This document shows positions 35,044 to 44,038 of a stretch of DNA of 64,000 nt, piece by piece (positions within the stretch are counted from its first letter, which is position 1; the number at the start of each line of letters is the position of its first letter). The stretch is from NCBI GenBank assembly GCA_945273735.1, contig CALYPJ010000003.1:1-64000 (forward strand). The letters are read 5' to 3'. A program made the translations under genes and the position numbers. The DNA is from an uncultured Lactobacillaceae bacterium (GTDB lineage: Bacteria > Bacillota > Bacilli > Lactobacillales > Lactobacillaceae). The notes under the pieces were generated by a model. That model worked only from the letters and a program-made list of their open reading frames with translations, had not been told where the DNA came from and did no database searches.

Positions 35044-35861
35044 TGACTGTTGAGAAAAAGCAATTAACTAAAAAAGATTTAGTAAAAGTGTTTTTACATT
35101 CCATGGCTATTATGTGTTCTTGGAATTATGAACGACAAATGAATATGGGCTATATGTATGGGATGGCTCCAGTTTTAGATCGACTTTACGCTGATAATGA
35201 AGAAGAAAAAAAGCGGGCTTATCAAAGACATATGGAGTTTTATAATTGTACGCCACAAATGACCCCGTTTATTATGGGCTTGACTGCTTCAATGGAAGAG
35301 GAAAATGCTAATAGTAATGGAGATTATGATACTGAGTCAATTTCAATGATTAAGACCAGTTTAATGGGACCTTTTGCTGGAATTGGTGATTCATTTTTTC
35401 AAGGAACAATTAGGATTATTACATTTGGGATTGGTCTTTCCTTTGCTAAGCAAGGTAGTATTTTAGGACCTATTTTAGCAGTTGGTTTATTTATGATCCC
35501 TTCGTTGTTAGCATCTTATTATGGAACTTTTTTAGGTTATAAATCTGGAAAAACCTATCTAGCTAAACTCTACGAAGAGGGATTGATGGATCGAGTGATG
35601 CAATTTGCTTCCATTGTTGGATTAGCTGTTGTTGGTGGTATGGTAGCCAGTATGGTTGATATTACTACACCTTTGAAATTTGCTGCTGGAGGTGCTAAAT
35701 TAGGTATTCAGAAAATGCTGGATCAAATTTTTCCAAAACTTTTACCTTTTGGTATTACTTTAGGCATATATTATTTAATTAAAAGGAAAATTAATACAAA
35801 TTTTTTACTGATTGGTATAATAGTAGTAGGAATAATTCTTGGAGCATTAGGAATTTTGTAA
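35043..35861 (+). CDS. PTS mannose-family EIID (second system)
   Basis: A 272-residue IID membrane component. Seen: MNMGYMYGMAPVLDRLY, CTPQMTPFIMGLTASMEEENA and LMGPFAGIGDSFFQGT, all matching IID family blocks. The start overlaps the IIC stop, preceded by GAGGAG. It completes the membrane part of the PTS presumed to import a glycated amine. Confidence 0.92.
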   Translation: MTVEKKQLTKKDLVKVFLHSMAIMCSWNYERQMNMGYMYGMAPVLDRLYADNEEEKKRAYQRHMEFYNCTPQMTPFIMGLTASMEEENANSNGDYDTESISMIKTSLMGPFAGIGDSFFQGTIRIITFGIGLSFAKQGSILGPILAVGLFMIPSLLASYYGTFLGYKSGKTYLAKLYEEGLMDRVMQFASIVGLAVVGGMVASMVDITTPLKFAAGGAKLGIQKMLDQIFPKLLPFGITLGIYYLIKRKINTNFLLIGIIVVGIILGALGIL

Positions 35862-35888
35862 ATTTTTAAATTGAATGGTCATAGGGTA

Positions 35889-36605
35889 ATGGATCTTAAG
35901 AAAAATAAACCATTGTATCAACAAGTAGCAACGGAAATTGAATTTGATATTTTACAAGGTAAATATCAACCAGGTGAACAATTACCCACGGAAACAGAAT
36001 TATGTGAATCTTTTTCAGTAAGTAAAATTACAATTCGTCAAGCAGTTCAAATTTTGGTGAAAAAAAATTTAGTTAAAAAAGTGCGAGGTAAAGGGACATT
36101 TGTTTTAAGTATTAAGGAAACAATGCCTCTAGGTAAAAATTCATTTGGGTTTAATGATTTTTTAGCTTCGAAAGGTCATAAAATTACAAGTAAGATTTTA
36201 AAAATTGATGTGGCGATATCTGATTCCAAAATTGCAGATAATTTAAAATTATCCCGACAGACTCCAATTACCTTAATAAGTAGACTAATGCTTGAAGATA
36301 AAATTCCAATTGGGGTAGATAACATTTATGTCGAAACAGACCGTTTTCCAAATTTACCGGAAAATTTATCTAAACATGATTCTTTTTATGAGATGATTAA
36401 GCAAAAATATAAAGTTAATATTAACCGTTCTAAACTTAAAATTAATGGTATAGTAGCCGATCATAGTTTATCCGACCTTTTAGAGTGTACATTAGGTGAC
36501 CCATTATTTGTTTTAGATAAGACAAGTTTTGTTAATGATGATGTCATTCACTTTTCAAAATCATTTGTACGATGTGATCGTGTTGAGTATACGATTTCAA
36601 TGTAA
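35889..36605 (+). CDS. GntR-family (UTRA) regulator of the FrlB-like operon
   Basis: A regulator of about 238 residues with an N-terminal winged helix (about residues 5-72, including ETELCESFSVSKITIRQAVQILVKKNLVKKVRGKGTFV) and a C-terminal UTRA domain. It is the last gene of the FrlB-like operon, 27 bp after IID, so it probably controls that operon. ATG 35889 has AGGG close by; an in-frame TTG at 35871 is possible. Its ligand is expected to be the imported phosphosugar. Confidence 0.86.
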   Translation: MDLKKNKPLYQQVATEIEFDILQGKYQPGEQLPTETELCESFSVSKITIRQAVQILVKKNLVKKVRGKGTFVLSIKETMPLGKNSFGFNDFLASKGHKITSKILKIDVAISDSKIADNLKLSRQTPITLISRLMLEDKIPIGVDNIYVETDRFPNLPENLSKHDSFYEMIKQKYKVNINRSKLKINGIVADHSLSDLLECTLGDPLFVLDKTSFVNDDVIHFSKSFVRCDRVEYTISM

Positions 36606-36653
36606 TTAAGCTAAACAGTTAACTTTTCTAGTTAGTTATTTTCGGAGATGTTA

Positions 36654-36682
36654 AACAATCCAAAGCGGATTGTTTTTTTTTA
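36654..36682 (+). terminator. Terminator after the GntR gene
   Basis: A perfect 8-bp stem, AACAATCC/GGATTGTT, with loop AAAGC is followed by a T run. Confidence 0.92.
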
Positions 36683-36969
36683 TATTTTTTTTTGAAAGTA
36701 ATTATTAAAAGGAAAAAAATCATTCTTTAAAAGTTTTAATAGTGTAATGAACTTTTGTGGAATTTTATGAAATTAAGTTTTAAATATTCAAATAAAATTT
36801 AATGGCAATTATTCATTAAAAGCCGAATAAATGTTAGGATTGCGCTTAAAAGAAATTGAGTTATACTGATAATTGTAAACAAGTCTATTATCGAAAAATA
36901 TGAAATAAAGTTTCACAATAAGTTAATAGCTTTGTTGTATTCAATTTAAATTAAGAGAGGAAAACGACA
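36683..36969 (+). promoter_or_regulatory. Upstream region of the polysaccharide lyase
   Basis: A plausible promoter, TTGCGC (36840-36845), 16-bp spacer and TATACT (36862-36867), lies about 100 bp before the lyase start. That leaves a leader of roughly 95 bases. No known operator was recognised. The rest is AT-rich sequence without a gene. Confidence 0.5.
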
Positions 36970-39900
36970 ATGCTCAAAAGATGGCGTAAATTTGGAGAAA
37001 TGTTCTTGGCAATTTTATTTTTAATAAACTCCGTTAGTTCCGATATTTCTGTAATCGCTGCGCCGATAGAAAATTATAATTCAGCAAATTTATCTAAATC
37101 CCCGATTAATTTTCGTGATTCTAAAGACACAAGGGTAAATTTAGCTTTAAATCAACCGGTAACTTATTCTGGGGTTGAAGGTGATAAACTAAAAGGTGAT
37201 TGGAAATATCCACAATTTATAGGAGAAAAAGTAGTTGATGGGGATGAAAATACTCGTTGGTCTGCAGGAAAAACTGATGATCAATGGTTAACCATTGATT
37301 TAGGAAAAGCTCAAAAGGTAAGTGAGATTCAATTATTATTTCATGCTGAATCACCTTCTTATCAGGTATTAGCTTCATCAGACGGTAAAAACTTTAATTC
37401 CGTCTATAATATGACAAAAGGTACACAAGGGCAAAAAGTTCAACGTGTGATAACTTTTAATTCGATAACTACTCGTTATATAAAATATCAACAAAATAAA
37501 ATGTGGTTGAATCCGGCAAACAACCAGTATTATGGATCTAGTTTATATGAAATTAAGGTTTTTGCAGAATCTCGATCAATTAAAAGTTTAACTTTTGATC
37601 AAACGTCTCAAAAATTAAGTGTAGGCTATAGTAAAGTTTTAAATTATCAGTCCGATCCCGCAGATTTGAAACCAGCAGCAGATAAATTAATTTGGACTAG
37701 TTCTGATCCTTCGGTTGCGTCGGTAGAAAAAGGTCAGGTAAAAGGGTTAAAAGCTGGAACAACAACGATTACAGCGCAAGTACCTGAAACATCTATTAAA
37801 GCTACTATGGAATTGATTGTACAAACGAATCAACCGGAATACGCTGTAATGCGACAAAAATGGCGAGAACGTTTAATTGCTACTAAGCCTGATTTAAGTG
37901 ATCCAAATATTAAAAAATATCTAACAGATTTAGCAAAACAAAGTGATGAACTTTGGCAAAGTATGGATCGCAGCACTAGTCGAAAACGAATTTGGCCTCA
38001 AAAGTCTTCCGATACTGTATCTGCGGACTATACGACTACTTTTACTAACATTAAAATATTAACATTAGGGTATTATAATCCATTAAGTAATCAATACCAA
38101 AAACCTGAAGTTTATAAAGCAATAATTGATGCACTTAATTTTATGGTTGATAATAAAAAGTACAATGGTAGCTATTCAACTGGTAATTGGTGGGATTGGC
38201 AAATTGGTTCTGCACAACAATTAGATGATATTTTAATTTTATTAAATGACGATTTAGTAAAGCAAGATCATGATCAATTAATAAAATTCGTAAAACCGCT
38301 TTTAGGCTATGATCGTGATCCTAATGTGCGTTGGCCTTCATCAGTGGCTACCGGAGCTAATTTGACTGATATTTCAATTTCTGTATTAGCTACTGCAATT
38401 TTATTAGAAGATGATCAACGAATGGCTTTAGTAAAAGACAATTTACCTAAAGCAATGCAATTGGTTACTCAAGGTGAAGGAATTTATGCTGATGGTTCAT
38501 TTATTCAGCATATTGGTATTCCATATAATGGCAGTTATGGTAATGAAATGATAAAGGGCATTGCTCGAATTTCATCCTTATTAGTTAATACGCAGTGGGC
38601 AATTAGTGAAGAACAATTTAAGAATATTGCTAATTTTATTGATCAAGGATTTTTACAATTAATGGTAGAAGGTCGTATGCCTTCGATGGTATCTGGAAGA
38701 AGTATTTCCCGGGCACCCGGAACAAATCCTGAAACAACAGAGTTAGAAACTGGTAAGGAAACGATCGCTAATTTAACTTTAATTGCAGATGCTTTACCAC
38801 AATCATTGAAAGATAAAGTAAATCAATCAGTTGCAGTATGGGTTAAGCAAATAGGAACTAGGTATAACTTTTTTGATAATCCTCGGGATTATGCTGCGAT
38901 AACAGGTTTAAAAAACGCTTTGGCAACAGCAAAGCCTCTTGATGCTGATTTTACTTCATTAAATATTTATGCTTCAATGGATCGCGTAATGCAAAAAGCT
39001 TCAAATTATGCTGCTGGTATTAGTATGTATTCTAGCCGAGTTTCTAATTATGAATCAATTAATGGAGAGAATAAGCATGCATGGCATACAGCTGATGGAA
39101 TGTTCTATCTTTATAATGATGATTTAAATCAATTTGGTGAAGGTTATTGGGCAACAGTCGATCCCTATCGTTTACCTGGAACTACTGTAGACACACAAAG
39201 ATTAAATGATGGTGCACAGCAGTCTAAAAAGAGTCCGCAAAAATGGGTTGGCGGTGCAACTGATGGAGCAACTGCCAGTGTTGGAATGGCACTAGATAAG
39301 AGTAACCAAGGCCAAGATTTGAGTGCTTTAAAGTCATGGTTCTTATTAAATGGCCAGATTGTTAATTTAGGAACTAAAATTCAAGGTAATACTAGCGCTG
39401 ATATTGAAACAATCCTTGATCAAAGACAAATTACACCTGAATCAGATCAATTGTGGCAAGATGGAAAAATTGCTTCTAGTTTTCCAACCACTATTAATAA
39501 ATGGTTTAACATTCAAGAACCTAATACTAAAAATAATGTAGGTTATATTTTAGGGAAAACTAATGATCCTGTACTGGTTACTAAGAATACACGACAAGGT
39601 AGTTATCAAAATATTAATCCTTTATTCCCTTCAGATAAAATTTATCAACATACTTATGTTACTTTAGCAGCATTACATGGTTCCCAGGTTAAGAATGGAA
39701 AATATGAATATGTAATTGTTCCAGGTGCAAGTAATGAAAAAATAGCTCAGCTAGCAGCAAAGCCAGATTATCAAGTATTGTTGAATAATAGTGAAGTCCA
39801 AGCAATTAAAACTTCTGATCAAATTATGGCAAACGTGTGGAGTAAAGTTGAAGATCTTGGAGGATTATTTAGTACTAATTCTGCATGTTCAGTTATTATT

Positions 39901-41421
39901 AAAAACTTAGGTGCTAATAATTATCAAATAACAGTTTCTGATCCTACTCAAAAAGATGGAACAGTTAAACTTAGTTTTAACTATCCAATAACATTGACGA
40001 CTGAGACTTCTGATTTTGCAGTTTCTGGGCAAGATTTATTGTTTAAAGCCAATGGTTTAGCAGGTAAAAGTAAAAGCGTTAAAGTTAGCCTTGATATTCC
40101 TGTTGATAAAAGTAAGTTAATAGATACAATAAAAAAAGCTCAGCAAATTAAAGAAGATGCTTATACGGCACAATCTTATTCAAAACTAAAAACAGCTTTG
40201 CAACAGGCAATAGTTATTAAAGATCAGGATAACACCAGTCAAAACGAGGTAGATGTTTCAAATAGTAATTTAGAGAAGGCAATTAATGAATTAGTTAAAA
40301 TTGCTGATATTGCAGATTTAAAACAGCAAATTGCTAATGCTGAAAAATTAAATGAACAAGATTATACTAGCAATTCTTGGGCAACATTAAGAAAAGCTTT
40401 GGAAACAGGGGTACAATTAATAAGTCAAATAGATAATTTTAGTCAAAAAGAAGTAGATGATGCTACGGAAGCAATTAAAACTGCTTTAAATAATTTAGTA
40501 AAACAATCGAATCCTCAATTACCTAATGATCCTGTTGATCCAAGTTTACCAGTAGTGGACAAAAATGAGTTAATGGCTTTGATTGATCAAGCACAAGAAG
40601 TAATTAATCAATCTGCTAAATACCCATTAGAAACTATTAAGCAGGTAAAGCAAGCAATGATTGAAGCTCAAAAAGTTGTTAATGATGTTAATGCATCTGC
40701 TAAAGATGTTTCTACAGCTGTTAGCAGTTTACATGATATTTTAAATAAATTAAAACCAATTAATCCAATAACTAGTCAAGTTGATCTAACAGCTTTACGA
40801 CAATCTTTGAAAATATATGATGAGTTAGTTTCCAAATTTGAAATTTATACCAAATCAAGTGTTACAAATTATAAAAATGCCGCTGAAAACGCACGAGAAT
40901 TATTAAAACAAAGTAAAGTTACACAGAATGATGTAGATAATGCTACAAAATTACTTAATAAAGCACACGAGAACTTAACTAAAATTTGGGATTATCAAAA
41001 AGTTCAGCAAATTGGATATATTGATTATGAACCAGGATACGGTATTAACGTTTATCGTGAGCCAGCCAAACTGTTTACTGGAAAAAGACTACCTCATGGT
41101 AGTGCCTGGAAAATTAGTGGTATTGCAACTCATTATGATGGAGTTAAGTATTATCGCGTAGGATCAAATCAGTGGATTGATAGTCAATATGTCACTTTTA
41201 AACCAATTTACTTTAAACCTTTAACTGGGGTAATTAAAATTAATTATGTTCCGGGATATGGTGTTAACATTTGGCAAGATGCAACAACTAATTGTGATTA
41301 TGACCATCATCGAAAACTTTTAACTAATACTAAATGGCGAGTTAAAGGTATACAAAATGGGTTCTACTATGTTGGCAAAAATCAATGGGTAGATGCAATT
41401 TATGCAGTTTATTCTAAATAG
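36970..41421 (+). CDS. Secreted multidomain PL8-family polysaccharide lyase
   Basis: A 1483-residue secreted enzyme of polysaccharide lyase family 8 (hyaluronate, chondroitin or xanthan lyases). Order seen: signal peptide (about 1-31); discoidin-type (F5/8C) carbohydrate-binding domain (about 55-200); Ig-like domain (about 205-285); alpha/alpha-toroid catalytic domain (about 290-690), then beta-sandwich domains with GEGYWATVDPYRLPGTTVD near 730. Candidate catalytic residues Asn464, His514 and Tyr523 keep the spacing of Asn349, His399 and Tyr408 of pneumococcal hyaluronate lyase. From about 1060 there are repeated FIVAR-like helical units, then two SLAP/SH3-like repeats (each around PGYGxNxx). 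There is no LPXTG, so it probably binds the wall through the end repeats. Confidence 0.9.
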   Translation: MLKRWRKFGEMFLAILFLINSVSSDISVIAAPIENYNSANLSKSPINFRDSKDTRVNLALNQPVTYSGVEGDKLKGDWKYPQFIGEKVVDGDENTRWSAGKTDDQWLTIDLGKAQKVSEIQLLFHAESPSYQVLASSDGKNFNSVYNMTKGTQGQKVQRVITFNSITTRYIKYQQNKMWLNPANNQYYGSSLYEIKVFAESRSIKSLTFDQTSQKLSVGYSKVLNYQSDPADLKPAADKLIWTSSDPSVASVEKGQVKGLKAGTTTITAQVPETSIKATMELIVQTNQPEYAVMRQKWRERLIATKPDLSDPNIKKYLTDLAKQSDELWQSMDRSTSRKRIWPQKSSDTVSADYTTTFTNIKILTLGYYNPLSNQYQKPEVYKAIIDALNFMVDNKKYNGSYSTGNWWDWQIGSAQQLDDILILLNDDLVKQDHDQLIKFVKPLLGYDRDPNVRWPSSVATGANLTDISISVLATAILLEDDQRMALVKDNLPKAMQLVTQGEGIYADGSFIQHIGIPYNGSYGNEMIKGIARISSLLVNTQWAISEEQFKNIANFIDQGFLQLMVEGRMPSMVSGRSISRAPGTNPETTELETGKETIANLTLIADALPQSLKDKVNQSVAVWVKQIGTRYNFFDNPRDYAAITGLKNALATAKPLDADFTSLNIYASMDRVMQKASNYAAGISMYSSRVSNYESINGENKHAWHTADGMFYLYNDDLNQFGEGYWATVDPYRLPGTTVDTQRLNDGAQQSKKSPQKWVGGATDGATASVGMALDKSNQGQDLSALKSWFLLNGQIVNLGTKIQGNTSADIETILDQRQITPESDQLWQDGKIASSFPTTINKWFNIQEPNTKNNVGYILGKTNDPVLVTKNTRQGSYQNINPLFPSDKIYQHTYVTLAALHGSQVKNGKYEYVIVPGASNEKIAQLAAKPDYQVLLNNSEVQAIKTSDQIMANVWSKVEDLGGLFSTNSACSVIIKNLGANNYQITVSDPTQKDGTVKLSFNYPITLTTETSDFAVSGQDLLFKANGLAGKSKSVKVSLDIPVDKSKLIDTIKKAQQIKEDAYTAQSYSKLKTALQQAIVIKDQDNTSQNEVDVSNSNLEKAINELVKIADIADLKQQIANAEKLNEQDYTSNSWATLRKALETGVQLISQIDNFSQKEVDDATEAIKTALNNLVKQSNPQLPNDPVDPSLPVVDKNELMALIDQAQEVINQSAKYPLETIKQVKQAMIEAQKVVNDVNASAKDVSTAVSSLHDILNKLKPINPITSQVDLTALRQSLKIYDELVSKFEIYTKSSVTNYKNAAENARELLKQSKVTQNDVDNATKLLNKAHENLTKIWDYQKVQQIGYIDYEPGYGINVYREPAKLFTGKRLPHGSAWKISGIATHYDGVKYYRVGSNQWIDSQYVTFKPIYFKPLTGVIKINYVPGYGVNIWQDATTNCDYDHHRKLLTNTKWRVKGIQNGFYYVGKNQWVDAIYAVYSK

Positions 41422-41460
41422 TATTTAAAGAAATTTTATGTTGATATATTAATGGAAGTA

Positions 41461-41495
41461 AAAAAGCACTGAGTATTATTTACTTAGTGCTTTTT
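41461..41495. terminator. Terminator after the lyase
   Basis: A 15-bp stem with one G-U pair (41461-41475 with 41481-41495) has A and T runs on the outer ends. It can also serve the opposing pseudogene. Confidence 0.9.
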
Positions 41496-41504
41496 GTATA
41501 TTTG

Positions 41505-42178
41505 AAGTAACCATATCATTTTGAATGCGTATTGCATGAGTGTTTAAAGAAAACGACTAATTACTTTGAGCGGCAGACGAGAATGTACTTCAAACTCAGG
41601 AAAAATAAGCTTTTTTGCTTATAACCGCTAAAAGCAATTTCTGACTAATTGATTAATTTTCCTCGATTATTTGTAGTTATCGTTATGGTTGAAACCCGAT
41701 TTTTTAGGATAATTTGACCAGAATTAAATAAAGAATAGGTTTCACCATTTAATGAAAAAAATAATTAAGTTACTGCGCTTAATGCGATTACTAATTGGGA
41801 TAATAATATTAGGATCATCATGAAACTCTACATTTTTATCTAATAATTCTAATTTAATTTGCATTTTCCAAGCTGTCATTTCAGAAAATCCCTGAGCAAA
41901 AATATAAACTTTTTTGCAATTTTAATTTTTTGGTTCATATCTTTAAATTTTGGGAAACTATTTAAATTGTTATTCTCTTGAATTACAGTTTAACGAAAGT
42001 TGGTATAAACACTGTAACTTCGTTTTTTCATAGCTCGTATAATAGTTCTTTCACTAAGTTGAATAATTTAAAGATTAGAAATTTGATGACGCTATTAATC
42101 AATATAATTTCAAAGATAGTTTTCAGTGTTACTTAATTTTTTATAAGCCTTTTAAAATAATTTTATCATACAATAATA
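41505..42178 (-). pseudogene. Decayed RpiR/MurR-family regulator
   Basis: Read on the minus strand from 42178, broken frames recall the RpiR family. First comes an N-terminal helix-turn-helix region (SERTIIRAMKKRSYS, near 42040). Then comes a SIS-domain region (FLK... followed by MTAWKMQIKLELLDKNVEFH at about 41821-41880, IIIPISNRIKRSNLIIFF, then NGETYSLFNSGQIILKNR). The end has FPEFEVHSRLPLKVISRFL near 41580. Several stop codons and at least three frame changes interrupt it. It lies divergent from the fruK-like gene, a common place for its regulator, so the locus has lost its own control gene. Confidence 0.82.
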
Positions 42179-42196
42179 ATGAAGTTTGGAGGAAAA

Positions 42197-43129
42197 ATGA
42201 TTTATACATTAACATTAAATCCGGCAATTGATTTATTTATTGAAACTGAACATTTAAAAAAAGATATTGTTAATCGGACTAAAAGCTATGATGTTCAAGC
42301 AAATGGAAAGGGAGTTAACGTCTCGTTAATTTTAAAAGCGTTAGGGATAGATAATATCGCGATGGGTATTGGAGCGGGATTTACTTTGAGATACATTGTA
42401 GATTATCTAAATGATCATGATATTGCTACTGATTTTTTATATACACCAGGAATTACTAGAATTAATGTTTTTACACGGGTGTTAGAAGGAAATAATGAGT
42501 ATAAATTGGTTAATCCAGGCCCGTATGTAAATACTATAACAATAGATAAGTTAATGAAAAAGATAAAAAATATTAAAGCTAGTGATTTTTTAATTATTTC
42601 AGGTAGCTTTGCTCAAGGAATTTCACCAATTATTTTGAATAAGATTGCTCAATCAGCTTGTATTAACGGTTTTAATTTAGTAGTTGATACTAGTTATTCT
42701 GAAGTAATGCAAATATTAAAACATCATCCTTTTTTGATTAAACCAGACGAAGAAGAAATAATGTCATGGTTTAATTTATCAGATAAGCCGGATTTAATGG
42801 GTTTTTGCGATTTATGTTTGGAATTAATAAAAAGAGGTGCACAGCGTGTACTACTATCATTAGGTTCAAAAGGGGCTCTTTATGTGGATCCAGATAAAGT
42901 GCTTTTTGGGAATGCAGCTAAAGGTAAAGTAATAAATACTGCTTGTTCGGGAGATACGATGTTAGGTACTTTTATTGCTGGAATAATTAAAGGGCAAAAA
43001 ATTTCATTCAATTTACAAAATAGTATTGCTGCAGGGAGTTCGACTGCATTTAGAGCTGGATTAACAGATTTTTCTGATATTGCAGAATTAAAAAAGCAAA
43101 TTGAAATTGAAAAACTTGGAGGGAATTAG
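42197..43129 (+). CDS. fruK: 1-phosphofructokinase-type (PfkB) sugar kinase
   Basis: A 310-residue PfkB-family kinase. Seen: IYTLTLNPAIDLFIE at the N-terminus, NGKGVNVSLILKALG near 40-54, and NTACSGDTMLGTFIAG near 250 with the catalytic Asp. ATG 42197 follows TTTGGAGG; ATG 42179 lacks a ribosome site. FruK or a related tagatose/1-phospho kinase is expected next to a fructose-type PTS, whose gene here is a ruin. The kinase reading frame itself is intact. Confidence 0.87.
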   Translation: MIYTLTLNPAIDLFIETEHLKKDIVNRTKSYDVQANGKGVNVSLILKALGIDNIAMGIGAGFTLRYIVDYLNDHDIATDFLYTPGITRINVFTRVLEGNNEYKLVNPGPYVNTITIDKLMKKIKNIKASDFLIISGSFAQGISPIILNKIAQSACINGFNLVVDTSYSEVMQILKHHPFLIKPDEEEIMSWFNLSDKPDLMGFCDLCLELIKRGAQRVLLSLGSKGALYVDPDKVLFGNAAKGKVINTACSGDTMLGTFIAGIIKGQKISFNLQNSIAAGSSTAFRAGLTDFSDIAELKKQIEIEKLGGN

Positions 43130-43130
43130 A

Positions 43131-43692
43131 ATGGCTAAATATCAAATTTTAGCGGTAACTGGATGTCTAACAGGAATTGTTCATACTTACATAACTCAGA
43201 AAGCTATGGAGGGAACTGCTAAAAAGCAAAATGTTTCAATAAAAGTTGAAACTCATGGACAAACCGGAATTAAAAATAATTTTACAGCAGAAGAAATTGA
43301 ACAGACTCAAGGTATTATTATTGTTTGAATCATGTGTGTAGCAGATATGGGTGGATCAATTAATAAAGCTGATTATGTCACAGGAACTACTTTACTAGCT
43401 CAAGGAAATTATTTATTTATGGCTATCCGCGGCTTGTATTACTTCACCTTTAGTTACAGGTTTTGCTGTTATATTTAATAAAAAAGCTGTTAGAGCTAAG
43501 GAATTACTGGATATTTTAATTTTCTCTTGGGTTTTACTTATATTACTGAAGGGGTTATTCTTTTGCAACGAAAAATCCAATTTTAAATATTTCTAGTTTT
43601 ATGATCGGTTCAGCTATAACAGCAATTTTAACTTATATAAGTAAAATTAGTGTGCCAGCACCCCATGGCGGCTTTATTGTTTTACCATTATA
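43131..43692 (+). pseudogene. fruA: Remnant of a fructose-family PTS IIB-IIC gene
   Basis: The first 66 codons (43131-43328) encode an EIIB-Fru start with the phospho-acceptor cysteine in AVTGCLTGIVHTY. After a stop, later frames give NKADYVTGTTLLAQGNYLF, a frame change, FNKKAVRAKELLD, then GFTYITEGVI, FMIGSAITAILTYI and SVPAPHGGFIVLP. All of these match the C-terminal half of EIIC-Fru. The end of IIB and the start of IIC are deleted. The gene began 2 bp after fruK, so this was a fruK-fruA operon. Confidence 0.88.
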
Positions 43693-44038
43693 GTTTTTAC
43701 ATATAAATTAAAAGTTCTTTAGTTTGAGCTTAATTTACTTTTAAATATAGTAAGCATTAAAAATATAATATTTATTTAAATTTTAATGAATATATAATAT
43801 AACGTCTATTAACATATTTTAGCTTTTTTTATAGAACTCTTTAATTTTGAAAAGAAAATCTAAATTTTAGTATTGCTTTTTTTTTGTAAGCATGCTAAAT
43901 TCTTCTCTGTAAAAATTTATATTTGTTTAACATACATGTAATCAGTATGACCAAATGTAAGTGAATATGTTTAGATTTTTTATGAACAATTCACCATGTT
44001 TGGTTTTTTTAATTTTAAAGAAATGAGGTGATATTTTT
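43693..44038. other. Non-coding stretch before the beta-glucoside PTS
   Basis: Only AT-rich sequence is seen, apart from a good ribosome site (GAGGTGAT) ahead of the next gene. I found no antiterminator (RAT-like) hairpin and no gene for a BglG/LicT protein here. Confidence 0.4.

Noticed and set aside
41505-42178. Insertion sequence remnant after the lyase
   Set aside because: No terminal inverted repeats or transposase motifs. The broken minus-strand frames match an RpiR-type regulator.
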